Positions 55,406 to 64,000 are shown, counted from the stretch's first letter. The stretch: 64,000 bases of DNA from Calothrix sp. FI2-JRJ7 (GCA_019359675.1 JAHHGX010000086.1:1-64000), one strand, 5' to 3'. Program-made: numbers and translations. Notes: generated from the sequence alone by a model not told the origin.

Positions 55406-57226
55406 ATGAATCAGCTTCCACGAATTAGTATAGTAACTCCCAACTTAAATCAAGCTTCTACTTTAGAAGAAACAATTAAATCAGTAATAAACCAGAATTA
55501 TCTTAACCTGGAATATATCATTGTCGATGGCGGCTCAACTGATGGTTCTATCGATATTATTAATGCTTACAGGTCGCACTTTGCAAAAATCATCGTTGGT
55601 AAAGATAAAACCATGTATGATGCTGTTGTCAAAGGATTTGAAGCTGCAACAGGAGATATATTCGCGTGGTTAAATAGTGATGACTTATATGAGCCTAATG
55701 CTCTTCAAAGAGTAGGAACTTATTTTAATAATCATCAAAACTCGCATGTAATTTATTTTACAGATACAGTTTTTAAGGATGGGTGGCGAGTATCCAATCG
55801 TCCGCAGAAACATGTTAGCACTCAGCAATTATTACAAGGTCATATAATATACCAGGATGGCTGCTTTTTTACTCGCAAAGCTTATGAACAAGTAGGAGGT
55901 GTCAATCGAAATCTTAAATTAGCAGGAGATTACGAACTTTGGCTGAAATTATCTATGCAATTCAAACTAGAATTACTTCCTGGTCATGCTAGTTGTTTCC
56001 GTATTCGTTCGGGGCAACTTTCTGGTAGTTGGCTAGATTATATGGAGGAAGTTAGTCAAGTTCGGCAAGGCTTTCTACAACATCTCAATCAAAAAGATAA
56101 AATAAAAATTTTTGTTAATGGCGCCATATGTAAATTACAAAATATTTACCTCTCTACAACTGAGCGTCCCGTTTGGCAGCTAGAAAATGAAGCTTTAGAT
56201 TGGGCGCCAGTTATTACCCCTCAAGAAAAATCAATACAAGAAAATAAATGTCCCGTTTGTAAATCGGCGCCAGAACGTTTACTATTTTCTACTCCTGATA
56301 CCAGGTTTGGGAATCGCAATGTTTACCGGATGTACGAATGTCAAAACTGCCAATCCGTCTACACTTTTCCTTTCCCGGCGCCAGAAACTTTACAAGAACT
56401 GTATGAAACGACCTACTCTGCCACTAACCAAGTTAATGATGACGGGGACTTATCGAATGGTAAATATAGTCCTTTTCAACGTAAAAGCTTACTGAAAAGA
56501 AAGTTTTTTAAATTGTTAGGTAAGAGTTTCTCCATCTTACACAAACTATTTAAAACTCCTTACGATGATATAGTACCGCTTTCAGAAAATAAGCAAGCGG
56601 TCATTTTAGAAATAGGTTGCTTTGAAGGACGAGTTTTAGAATGGTATAAACATTTAGGATATCAAAATTTATCTGGTACAGAGTTAAATAGTATCGCTGC
56701 CAAAAAAGCTCAAGAAAAAGGTTTTACAATCTATACAGGCGATATAACTCAACCAGAGTTAGACGGAAAATTATTTGATGCGATTGTTTTAAATCAAGCT
56801 TTAGAACATTTTGAAGACCCAGGTAAAACACTACAAACACTCGCACAAAAATTAGTTACTAGAGGTAGAATTTATGTTTCTGTTCCTAACTTAGCCAGTT
56901 TTTGGCTGTGGCAGTATTACGGTCCAACTTGGGCACATTGGCATATTCCCTTTCATGCAGTAGCTTTTAGTCCCCGTTCCATACGTTATCTCGCACGAGC
57001 AAATGGATTCCGCACACGCTGGTTTAAAACATCTACACCCATTCATTGGGCATATTTAAGCGACCAATTAGCAATGCGAGGGTTAGGTGGTTATGCTTCA
57101 CACAATATTGTTAATCTAGATACCGAAATTTGGAACGGCGCCAAGGGGGCAAATGTCTTTTCTTGGCTATTTTTGAATAAATTTCTTCGAGGTGATTGCC
57201 TTTATGCTTGCTTAGAAAAAATGTAA
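55406..57226 (+). CDS. GT2-zinc ribbon-methyltransferase fusion
   Basis: 606 residues. Residues 1-240 are a GT2 domain (RISIVTPNLNQASTLEETI, YIIVDGGSTDGS, WLNSDDLY, AGDYELWLKL). A Cys4 ribbon follows with CPVCKS and CQNCQ at about 287 and 315, the arrangement seen at the head of many Methyltransf_23-type proteins. Residues 390-580 are the methyltransferase: VILEIGCFEGRVLEW, then LNQALEHFEDPGKTL and GRIYVSVPN. One protein may thus add and methylate a terminal sugar, a way to cap chain growth. That coupling is inferred. Confidence 0.85.
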   Translation: MNQLPRISIVTPNLNQASTLEETIKSVINQNYLNLEYIIVDGGSTDGSIDIINAYRSHFAKIIVGKDKTMYDAVVKGFEAATGDIFAWLNSDDLYEPNALQRVGTYFNNHQNSHVIYFTDTVFKDGWRVSNRPQKHVSTQQLLQGHIIYQDGCFFTRKAYEQVGGVNRNLKLAGDYELWLKLSMQFKLELLPGHASCFRIRSGQLSGSWLDYMEEVSQVRQGFLQHLNQKDKIKIFVNGAICKLQNIYLSTTERPVWQLENEALDWAPVITPQEKSIQENKCPVCKSAPERLLFSTPDTRFGNRNVYRMYECQNCQSVYTFPFPAPETLQELYETTYSATNQVNDDGDLSNGKYSPFQRKSLLKRKFFKLLGKSFSILHKLFKTPYDDIVPLSENKQAVILEIGCFEGRVLEWYKHLGYQNLSGTELNSIAAKKAQEKGFTIYTGDITQPELDGKLFDAIVLNQALEHFEDPGKTLQTLAQKLVTRGRIYVSVPNLASFWLWQYYGPTWAHWHIPFHAVAFSPRSIRYLARANGFRTRWFKTSTPIHWAYLSDQLAMRGLGGYASHNIVNLDTEIWNGAKGANVFSWLFLNKFLRGDCLYACLEKM

Positions 57227-57265
57227 ATAATTTAAAACACAGTAAATCTTGGTTATACATGCCTC

Positions 57266-58312
57266 ATGAATAATAATAAACTAATACAAAGTGTGAATAC
57301 AGAAAGAGATAAGAGCTTAGATGCTTTAAAAGCAATTAGTATTATTTTCGTTTTGTTTTGGCATTTACAGCCAATTAAATTTGTTATTAGCACAAATACC
57401 CATGTACTTATAAATATTGCTGATCAAATTGTCAAAAATTTTGAACTCCAATTATCTTTGACAGCAGTTCCAATATTTTATATTGTTTCTTTATACTTGT
57501 ACTTTCAAAAAAAGCCTAGTATAAAATATTTCCAAAAACGCATACTTAATTTAATTAAGATATTTGTGTTTTGGCAAGTTATTCAAAATATATTTTTTGT
57601 TTTAGTAACAAAGCAAGCCCCTCCTTTATGTTGGGATAATATCATGGGTGCTAAACCTGATTTACCACTTGTCGGTGGTTCAGTATTCTATTTTTTATTT
57701 GATTTAATAATATTAATAATTATTGCATTTATATATCAATTAATTAATTCAGATACTGCCAAAAAGTTAATAAATTTTGTAATTATAGTATTTTCTATTG
57801 CCTATTTTGAATTTTTATATATTCAAAAACTAAATTTGCCTCATTATGATTTAAGAAATTTTATTATTTATATTCCTATTGCTTTTGCTTTTGCTAATTA
57901 TAAAAATCAAATAATTAAATTTAAATTCATATTTTTGCTCTTATATATACTTTTTTCTATTCATGATATATACTTGCGTGCAGACGATTATCCTCTAAGC
58001 ATTTATGCAAGAATATCGATAGTTTGTGGAGCATTGACTATTTTCTGTTTTACTTACACTTCAAAAATAAAAGGTAATTCTTTACTGCAAACAATAGCTA
58101 AATATACTCTTGGGCTATTTGCATTTCATAAGTACTGGCAATGCTTGTTTTTATTGTTAATTAAAAGTTTAGGTTTAGATAATAGCAATATACTATTTTC
58201 TGAAATAAATTTAAATATTGTATATATTATTCAAGCAATTATAGTTATACTTGAAACTATATTTTCAATATATTTGTTTAAGTTAGTTGGCTTAAGTAAG
58301 TTTGTTAGTTAA
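57266..58312 (+). CDS. Acyltransferase-3 family membrane protein
   Basis: 348 residues with about ten membrane helices. The N-terminus RDKSLDALKAISIIFVLFWHLQP has the pattern of OafA-like acyltransferases, including the helix-1 His. FQKRILNLIKIFVFWQVIQN is the typical basic loop and second helix. Probably O-acetylates the polysaccharide or an intermediate. Very AT-rich, like the surrounding genes. Confidence 0.8.
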   Translation: MNNNKLIQSVNTERDKSLDALKAISIIFVLFWHLQPIKFVISTNTHVLINIADQIVKNFELQLSLTAVPIFYIVSLYLYFQKKPSIKYFQKRILNLIKIFVFWQVIQNIFFVLVTKQAPPLCWDNIMGAKPDLPLVGGSVFYFLFDLIILIIIAFIYQLINSDTAKKLINFVIIVFSIAYFEFLYIQKLNLPHYDLRNFIIYIPIAFAFANYKNQIIKFKFIFLLLYILFSIHDIYLRADDYPLSIYARISIVCGALTIFCFTYTSKIKGNSLLQTIAKYTLGLFAFHKYWQCLFLLLIKSLGLDNSNILFSEINLNIVYIIQAIIVILETIFSIYLFKLVGLSKFVS

Positions 58313-58339
58313 ATCAATTTAAAATAATGGTAAATATTT

Positions 58340-59248
58340 ATGAGTTCAAAATTTAGCGTAATTACACCTTCTTTCCGCCAAGGAAAATTTATAGAACGAA
58401 CTATACAAAGTGTATTTTCCCAAAATATCTTAGATATTGAATACGTAATTTGTGATGCTGGTAGTGATGATGAAACACTAGAAATATTAAAAAAATACGA
58501 TGAAAAAATCCGCTGGATATCAGAACCAGATAAAGGACAAGCTGATGCTGTAAATAAAGGTATATCCATGACTTCAGGTGAAATTATTGCCTGGATTAAC
58601 TCAGATGATATTTACTACAAAGGAGCATTTGAAGCTGTTCAAGCAATTTTTGAAGCTAATCCGCATATAGAAGCCATATATGGTGATGCTGACTGGATTG
58701 ATGAACACGATAAAATTATTCGTCCTTTTCCAACAGAACCTTGGAATTATCAGTATCTGTTTGAGAATTGTTATATTTGTCAACCTGCAACATTTTTCAA
58801 GCGCAGTTTAGTTGAAAAATTTGGACACTTGGACGACAGCTTAGACTTTTGTATGGACTACGAGCTCTGGTTACGTTATGGAAAGAACGTAGCATTTCAT
58901 CATCTACCTTTAAAGCTTGCGGGTTCTCGAATGTATGCGAGCAACAAAACTTTAGGTCAAAGACTAGCTGCTCATCATGAAATTAATGAAATGCTACATC
59001 ATAAATTCAATAAAAAACCAGATAGTTGGATTTTGGGATACGCCTTGATTAAAGTTGAAGAAACAACCAATCTCAATAGATTTGATGATAGTCAAATTCA
59101 AGATTTTACCAAAGCTTTAATTTGGGCAACTTTACTAGAATATTTCCATCGTAAAAAAAATATTTCGCCGTTGATTATTCTTAAAATGTGTTTTTGGTGG
59201 TTTTTTCCACGTCTATCGTGGTTTAGAAGAGGGACATTAGTAGCGTAG
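58340..59248 (+). CDS. Family 2 glycosyltransferase
   Basis: 302 residues. GT-A core FSVITPSFRQGKFIERTI, YVICDAGSDDETLEIL, AWINSDDIY (DxD), YGDADWIDE and the acceptor region LDFCMDYELWLRYG, close in type to the GT2 domain of the fusion at 55406. The C-terminus has basic and aromatic clusters (FWWFFPRLSWFRRG) that may contact the membrane. Last gene before a 470-bp gap. Confidence 0.88.
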   Translation: MSSKFSVITPSFRQGKFIERTIQSVFSQNILDIEYVICDAGSDDETLEILKKYDEKIRWISEPDKGQADAVNKGISMTSGEIIAWINSDDIYYKGAFEAVQAIFEANPHIEAIYGDADWIDEHDKIIRPFPTEPWNYQYLFENCYICQPATFFKRSLVEKFGHLDDSLDFCMDYELWLRYGKNVAFHHLPLKLAGSRMYASNKTLGQRLAAHHEINEMLHHKFNKKPDSWILGYALIKVEETTNLNRFDDSQIQDFTKALIWATLLEYFHRKKNISPLIILKMCFWWFFPRLSWFRRGTLVA

Positions 59249-59719
59249 TAATCCAACAAATAATGCATTAATGTTGAGTTATGTATAATCATAACAGCAG
59301 TGTACATATAATTTTTGATAATTTCTTCACATCTTTATGAAAGAGTAATTAATTACAGTATTGTTACGGTATTCATTAGTCACTTAAACTGCTATGCTAT
59401 TTTGATACAATACTTTTTAATACTCATTGAAAGTTATTAGTGTAATTTTATATACTTAAAGACATGTATAAGTTTTGTTAACATTAATTTAGCTTATACT
59501 AAATCTAAGTGTAAAATTAATCAAAACCTGTTAATTCATAGGTACTAGCAGGCGTTTATAATTGTAAGTCAAAAGCTGATGATAGCTAGCTTGCACTCGC
59601 TAAATAGTCGATGAAGCAGATGAAAGCGGCGTTATTTATAATGTCATATTTAGTAAATTATAGATTGGATAACAAAACTAATTTATACCAGCCAACAATT
59701 AGCTAATAGTGATTGTTCC
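59249..59719. other. Leader region with duplicated block
   Basis: No gene seen. Contains the 112-bp block 59317-59428 that is repeated at 41206. The rest is AT-rich, with ctag-type motifs near 59586. It probably holds the promoter of the glycosyltransferase gene at 59720. Confidence 0.55.
59317..59428. repeat. 112-bp duplicated leader block, copy 2
   Basis: Ungapped match to 41206-41317 with about nine differences by eye. It lies about 290 bp upstream of an intact glycosyltransferase gene. Confidence 0.85.
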
Positions 59720-60904
59720 ATGCTTAAAGTTGTAATTGATGCTACTCCAGTATCTGCCAAACCTAGTGGTGTAGGGTTTTTTGTAGCTAATTTGATTAGT
59801 TCTCTGAGTGATTTACAATACTCTGAGAATTTTAGTTTAGGGCTAGTTTATCAGCCAGGATTAAAAAGCTGGTTGCGTGGCAGCAAAAGTTTACCAGATT
59901 CTCTGAAGTCATACTCAGATGTAAATTTATTACCGATGCCAGTGAGGGTATCAGATTTATTGTTAGCTACAGAAAATAAATTTATTTTTTCTCGCTTTGA
60001 TAAATATTTTGGTAATGCTCATATCATTCATGGCACAAACTATTCTGTGTACCCCTGTCGTAAAAGCTTAAAGGTCATGAACTTGTATGACCTGACTTTT
60101 ATTAAATATCCCCAATATGTCGATTCTGTTGTTGCTAAATATAAACAAAAAGTGCAACGCTGCTTGAAATGGACAGATTTAGTAATGACTATTTCTGAAA
60201 GCTCGAAGCAAGATATTGTTGAGTATTTGCATGTAGACCCAGATAAGATACATGTCACACCGCTTGCGAGTCGTTATCATTCTAACAGTCTGTCTACTCA
60301 AAAGACTGAATTGCTTTTAGAAAGATTTGATTTTGATTTCTCAACACCGTATTTATTATTTGTCAGTAATATTGAACCCAGAAAAAATGTTAATGCTTTG
60401 ATTAAAGCGTTTAACTATTTAAAGTCAAAATATAATACTCCTCATAATTTGGTGTTAATAGGCAAAAAAGGTTGGCGCTACGAACCTATATTTACAGCTA
60501 TTCACGATTCTCCTTGGAGCAATTCTATTTATCATCTTGACTATTTATCTGATAATTTGGTAGCGCTATTTTATTCTAAAGCTGATGTTTTTGTTTATCC
60601 ATCGCATTATGAAGGGTTTGGATTACCTGTATTAGAGGCTATGACTTTAGGGGCGCCTGTTGTCAGTTCTAACTGCTCCTCAATTCCAGAAGTCGCGGGT
60701 GATGCAGCTTTACTCATTAATCCTTCAGAACCACTTGAATTAGCTGAATCGATTCTAAAAATTATTAGTGACTCTCATTTGCGTCAAAATTTAATCATCA
60801 AAGGCAAAGAAAGAGCAAAATTATTCACGTGGGAAAGAACGGCAAAAGAAACATTAAAAGCTTACAAGGGTCTTGTGGAACCAAGAGTGAAGATTGAAGT
60901 GTAA
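59720..60904 (+). CDS. GT4-family glycosyltransferase
   Basis: 394-residue GT-B enzyme. N-terminal DATPVSAKPSGVGFFV has the Gly-rich acceptor-side loop. The C-terminal Rossmann domain has LLFVSNIEPRKNVNALIKAF, VLIGKKGW and the nucleotide-sugar site PSHYEGFGLPVLEAM with the E-x7-E motif. Likely adds mannose, rhamnose or a related sugar. Its last 48 codons recur as a relic at 41367, showing that a paralogue once existed at the other end of the island. Confidence 0.92.
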   Translation: MLKVVIDATPVSAKPSGVGFFVANLISSLSDLQYSENFSLGLVYQPGLKSWLRGSKSLPDSLKSYSDVNLLPMPVRVSDLLLATENKFIFSRFDKYFGNAHIIHGTNYSVYPCRKSLKVMNLYDLTFIKYPQYVDSVVAKYKQKVQRCLKWTDLVMTISESSKQDIVEYLHVDPDKIHVTPLASRYHSNSLSTQKTELLLERFDFDFSTPYLLFVSNIEPRKNVNALIKAFNYLKSKYNTPHNLVLIGKKGWRYEPIFTAIHDSPWSNSIYHLDYLSDNLVALFYSKADVFVYPSHYEGFGLPVLEAMTLGAPVVSSNCSSIPEVAGDAALLINPSEPLELAESILKIISDSHLRQNLIIKGKERAKLFTWERTAKETLKAYKGLVEPRVKIEV

Positions 60905-61246
60905 AAGGCAAAGACTTGTTGCTGCCACTATCTCCGAAACCAAAAAGCTTGTAATATGTCATAGTGCTTGTAGAAAGCGGTAAAGCCCACATTTAAAGTA
61001 TGGTTTTGTACGCGATTTTATGGCGCCAACCTGGCTTCTTGGTTTAATTACTAAGTGGTTTAGTTCTCAACTTATTAATTATGTTTACGATAGTAAATAT
61101 TTTAAAATCATGGTATATAATTGGACAAATTATATCAATTATTGTTATTCCAATTAGTAATTATTTATTAAATTCTCGCTGGTCATTTAAAGATTGAATA
61201 TTCTAAATTTATTTTGTAATATAATATTTATACAAAAATACTATTC
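60905..61246. other. Intergenic with relics
   Basis: 60912-60970 matches 41691-41748. A GtrA-like gene end is at 61081-61197. Nothing else was recognised. Confidence 0.55.
61081..61197 (+). pseudogene. GtrA-family C-terminal remnant
   Basis: A 38-codon frame (ATG at 61081) with IIGQIISIIVIPISNYLL and NSRWSFKD, the last helix and tail of GtrA flippase-type proteins. The three preceding helices are missing. Confidence 0.6.
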
Positions 61247-62245
61247 ATGACTAAAAAAGCACTAATTACAGGACTCACGGGACAAGACGGTTCCTATCTT
61301 GCCGAACTTCTTCTCGAAAAAGGCTACCAAGTATTTGGTTTGGTTCGTCGTTCTAGTACTAGTAACCTAGAACGCATTAGCCACCTTTTCGATAAAATCA
61401 AGATTGCATCTGGCGATTTACTTGACCAATGCTCATTAATGGATGTCATCACCGAAACCCAGCCTTCGGAAATTTACAATCTTGCTTCCCAAAGTTATGT
61501 TCCCCTTTCTTGGACACAACCAGCTTTAACTGCTGAGTATACCGCAATTGGTGTCTCCCGCTTACTCGAATCGATTCGTCGCTGTAGACCAGATGCTAAA
61601 TTTTACCAAGCATCTAGTAGCGAAGTATTTGGGCAACCTGATGAGTCCCCACAAAGCGAACGCACTGCTTTTCGTCCTCGTAACCCTTATGGTGTTGCTA
61701 AAGCTTACGCGCATTGGATGACTGTTAACTATAGGCAGCAGTATAATCTTTACGCTTGTTGCGGTATAACCTACACTCACGAATCTCCTCGACGCGGTAC
61801 AGAATTTGTATTTAGAAAAATTACCCGTACCGCAGCAATGATAAAACTCGGTTTAGCAAAAGAACTCCGACTTGGTAATTTAGATGCTAAACGCGATTGG
61901 TGTTATGCCAAGGATGCTGTTCATGCTATGTGGACGATGCTACAGCAAGAACAACCAGATGATTTTATTATTGCTAGCGGCGAAACTCACTCAGTTAGAG
62001 ATTTAGTTGAGTGTGCTTTTAATTATGTAGATTTAAATTGGCAGGATTATGTTGTTGTAGACCCTGCGTTTTATCGTCCTGATGAACCGATACAGCTAGT
62101 TGGTTGTATTTATAAAATTAAAGCTGAACTAAGCTGGAAACCTCAATACTCTTTTAAGCAGTTGGTTGAGTTGATGGTAGACCATGATTTAAATGAGTTG
62201 CGTGGTAAAGAGTTGCATGTTGACGGCGCCTTAGTTAGTACATAA
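61247..62245 (+). CDS. gmd: GDP-mannose 4,6-dehydratase family SDR
   Basis: 332 residues. NAD motif ALITGLTGQDGSYLAELLL, the catalytic region SSSEVFGQPDESPQSE and NPYGVAKAYAHW (YxxxK), then YTHESPRRGTEFVFRKIT, where typical GMDs have NHESPRRG. GNLDAKRDWCYAKD is also conserved. The C-terminal YRPDEPIQLVG differs from classical GMD, so it may be a GMD/RMD-like variant. It supplies GDP-6-deoxy sugars such as GDP-rhamnose or fucose precursors. A clear terminator follows, which marks the end of the island. Confidence 0.9.
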   Translation: MTKKALITGLTGQDGSYLAELLLEKGYQVFGLVRRSSTSNLERISHLFDKIKIASGDLLDQCSLMDVITETQPSEIYNLASQSYVPLSWTQPALTAEYTAIGVSRLLESIRRCRPDAKFYQASSSEVFGQPDESPQSERTAFRPRNPYGVAKAYAHWMTVNYRQQYNLYACCGITYTHESPRRGTEFVFRKITRTAAMIKLGLAKELRLGNLDAKRDWCYAKDAVHAMWTMLQQEQPDDFIIASGETHSVRDLVECAFNYVDLNWQDYVVVDPAFYRPDEPIQLVGCIYKIKAELSWKPQYSFKQLVELMVDHDLNELRGKELHVDGALVST

Positions 62246-62274
62246 AAATTAGTTAGTATAATAATTATCTATAG

Positions 62275-62311
62275 TGTAGAGACATTGTATATAACGTTTC
62301 TACATTTTTTT
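62275..62311 (+). terminator. Intrinsic terminator after gmd
   Basis: TGTAGAGAC and GTTTCTACA (62275-62283, 62296-62304; G-T pairs included) followed by T7. Belongs to the GTAGAGACG family. Confidence 0.8.
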
Positions 62312-62492
62312 ATCTTCAAAAATGCGCCTATACTTATTTAAATCACATTCCACGCCTTAATGTGTCATGCCGCATAATTACTTATATTCTTCTATTTTTG
62401 GAGCTATAAATTACGCCTTTGAAACAATCTTTAACCGTTAATCTAAAGAGCTACTAGTATATTATATAGCTTTCTTTCCTTGTAAAAAACAG

Positions 62493-63466
62493 TAATCAAA
62501 AAACGAATCTGGCAATTACGTGGTATTTTGCTTACTGCTCCTGCTGTTGCGGGTCTATTAATTGGTTTGCGATATGTGGGGTTATTACAGCCATTTGAGT
62601 TAGCTGCACTTGATGAGTTTTTTCGCAGGCGCCCATCTGAACCAGTAGATGAGCGTGTGGTAATAGTTGAGGTAAACGAGGAAGATGTACGAAAGCATGG
62701 TTTACCAATATCCGATACCAAGCTAGCAAAAATGATTACTAGTATCAGAAAACAGCAGCCACGCGCAATCGGTCTGCATATTTACCGAAATTTACCTGTA
62801 TAACCCGGTCATGAAGAATTAATTAACGTATATAAAACAACACCCAATCTTATTGGTATTCAAAAAGTTATTGGCAGTTCTTATGGAGTCGCTATTAACC
62901 CTCCACCTGTACTATACGAATTAAGGACAAGTAAGTTCTAATGATTTTGTTCCAGACCCTGATGGTAAAATTCGTCGCGCTTTACTATCTATTAAAACTA
63001 AAAACGATGAAACAGTTGTAGGATTAGGCGCCGCAAATAAAATTTTGGGCTGATACAAAAGAATGGTTATGGATAATTTTTTGGTCGATAACAGGGTCAA
63101 CTGTAATTTGGCTGCGTCGGTATAAAAATAGAATTATAATTTTGTACTAATAAGTGTATTTGTCCTATCTATAGGCGCCGTTATCATTACTAGCAGCTAC
63201 ATAGCATTTTTTTCTGGATGGTGGTTGCCTGTAGTTCCTGGGTTTTTAGGATTAATTGGTTCTGCTATGGTGACAACTGGATATATCGCACGTTCCATAG
63301 CTTCTATGCGACACACCTTTGGACGCTATCTTAGTAATGAAGTTGTTACTACCCTTTTAGAGGCGCCATCCGGGTTAAAGTTAGGGGGTGAAATGGTACA
63401 AGCGACACTATTAATATCTGACCTACGCGGTTTTTCCGCACTCTCCGAACGTGTCTCCCTATGTTG
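62493..63466 (+). pseudogene. Decayed CHASE2-adenylate cyclase gene
   Basis: N-terminal RIWQLRGILLTAPAVAGLLIG with FELAALDEFFRRRPSEP and VVIVEVNEEDV is the start of a CHASE2 sensor. It breaks at a TAA near 62802, then continues in other frames (NLIGIQKVIG, FVPDPDGKIRRALLS, VGLGAANKIL). Later LSIGAVIITSSYIAFF, a membrane segment, leads to RYLSNEVVTTLLE and LLISDLRGFSALSERVS, the start of a class III cyclase. The coding match ends abruptly near 63459. Several frameshifts and stops are present. Confidence 0.8.
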
Positions 63467-63907
63467 AATACTCAAGGCGCCTGCTAAAATGTTTTGATTA
63501 GTACTTTTTTCGAGTAGCTTCAGGCTTTGCGATATGGCAGCATTCGCTTGTTGCCACTCTCCGAGTTGTTGATACGAAGACGGTAAATTAGTTAATACTA
63601 CCGCTTGATTGATAGTATCACCTTGTGGTAGTAGCTCAGAAGCTCGGCTCCATAATTCAATCGCATTCGCAAACTGCCCAGCTTGATAGCTTTTTTTCCC
63701 AGCTTGTACTAGTTCTGCGACTGAGGTAAAAGCTGTTTGCTGTCCTGAAGGTACTGCTGCAAAACTAGCATGGGAAATAAAACCGCTATTACTTAGCATC
63801 ACTGTTAAGATAGCGACAAACAACCCTAAGCTAAAGCGCAGAAATATTTTCTGAATATTATTTGCTTTGGTAGACTTTACGTATTTATTCCGATTTGATT
63901 TTAACAT
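63326..63907 (-). CDS. Truncated exported TPR protein (CHAT-type N-terminus)
   Basis: The true gene sequence runs from the ATG at 63907 to about 63462: a basic start, a signal/anchor helix (about 24-42), then TPR-like units with AGKKSYQAGQFANAIELWSRA and TNLPSSYQQLGEWQQANAAI, as in cyanobacterial CHAT-domain TPR proteins. Past GALSIQ the reading frame enters the antisense of the cyclase relic until a chance stop at 63326. The main body and any CHAT domain are lost. A short secreted product may still form. Confidence 0.65.
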   Translation of the reverse strand: MLKSNRNKYVKSTKANNIQKIFLRFSLGLFVAILTVMLSNSGFISHASFAAVPSGQQTAFTSVAELVQAGKKSYQAGQFANAIELWSRASELLPQGDTINQAVVLTNLPSSYQQLGEWQQANAAISQSLKLLEKSTNQNILAGALSIQHRETRSESAEKPRRSDINSVACTISPPNFNPDGASKRVVTTSLLR

Positions 63908-64000
63908 CAGTAAAACTGACTATATTCTCATTAATTAAGGTATTCAATTATTCTTACTGTTATCGCTCTTGATGTAGTCAAATGAGAATACTTAAATTAA

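Larger units (their letters stand above)
1..64000. repeat. GGCGCC highly iterated palindrome
   Basis: The 6-bp palindrome GGCGCC occurs about 99 times in the window by eye, for example at 4, 678, 1255, 1371, 1985, 9175, 21121 and 63361. At a GC content near 40 percent about four would be expected by chance. Sites lie mostly inside genes on both strands and in all reading frames, often with T or A just outside the core. The behaviour resembles HIP1 of other cyanobacteria, which was not noticed here. Density is about 2 per kb up to 40 kb and about 0.5 per kb between 41 and 61 kb. Confidence 0.8.

Overview
The window is from a cyanobacterium, most likely a filamentous heterocyst-type (Nostocales-like) lineage. 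Evidence: a 30-codon petL (cytochrome b6f subunit), an acyl-lipid desaturase with three His boxes, a Ser/Thr-kinase relative with the cyanobacterial Cys4 N-terminus, a XisI relic, Uma2 and CHAT/TPR-type genes, heptanucleotide tandem repeats and GTAGAGACG-type intergenic palindromes. Base composition is AT-rich. The usual cyanobacterial HIP1 octamer (GCGATCGC) was not noticed; instead the hexamer GGCGCC is scattered roughly 99 times (by-eye count), about two per kb outside one region. No rRNA, tRNA, CRISPR array or complete insertion sequence was found.

Layout. 0-4 kb: dnaA (minus), an HtrA-type lipoprotein protease, peptide deformylase. 3.9-9.1 kb: a metal-handling locus of a double HMA2-like protein, a P-type ATPase with its own HMA2-like N-terminus and no CPx motif, a DUF5132-like membrane protein with a His/Asp-rich tail, and a further HMA2-like membrane protein. 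9.9-14.2 kb: a PEP-dependent dihydroxyacetone kinase operon dhaK-dhaL-(dhaM-HPr-EI fusion). 14-24.6 kb: a TPR lipoprotein, a DEDD exonuclease, broken HAD and Uma2 genes, a desC desaturase divergent from a TetR protein fused to a dead tyrosine-recombinase-like domain with two palindromic operators between them, a cysteine desulfurase, a flavodoxin and a pseudokinase with a membrane domain. 24.6-28.7 kb: an L,D-transpeptidase homologue lacking its catalytic Cys, a photolyase FAD domain and, separately, a photolyase antenna-like domain, flanking a scrambled toxin-antitoxin area. 28.9-41.1 kb: mostly housekeeping (dxs, mtnA, a sugar ABC ATPase, pdxA, a rhodanese-like protein, an RNase D, two CAP proteins, petL, bioB, a phosphoesterase).

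41.2-62.3 kb is a surface-polysaccharide island: a decayed O-antigen permease (wzm) and decayed gmd lie before an intact wzt, followed by glycosyltransferases (several fused to methyltransferases or GtrA), FkbM methyltransferases, two CDP-paratose-epimerase-like enzymes, an acyltransferase and an intact gmd-family gene. Its left end (41.2-41.75 kb) is a collapsed copy of the promoter, glycosyltransferase end and downstream sequence found at 59.3-61.0 kb. GGCGCC drops about fourfold across this island, which fits foreign origin. The last 1.5 kb holds a wrecked CHASE2 adenylate cyclase joined tail to tail with a truncated TPR gene.

Taken together the window carries about fifteen gene relics, so the genome appears to be eroding. 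The most interesting candidates are the HMA2/ATPase/DUF5132 locus, the TetR-recombinase fusion with its operators, the split photolyase and the GGCGCC palindrome.
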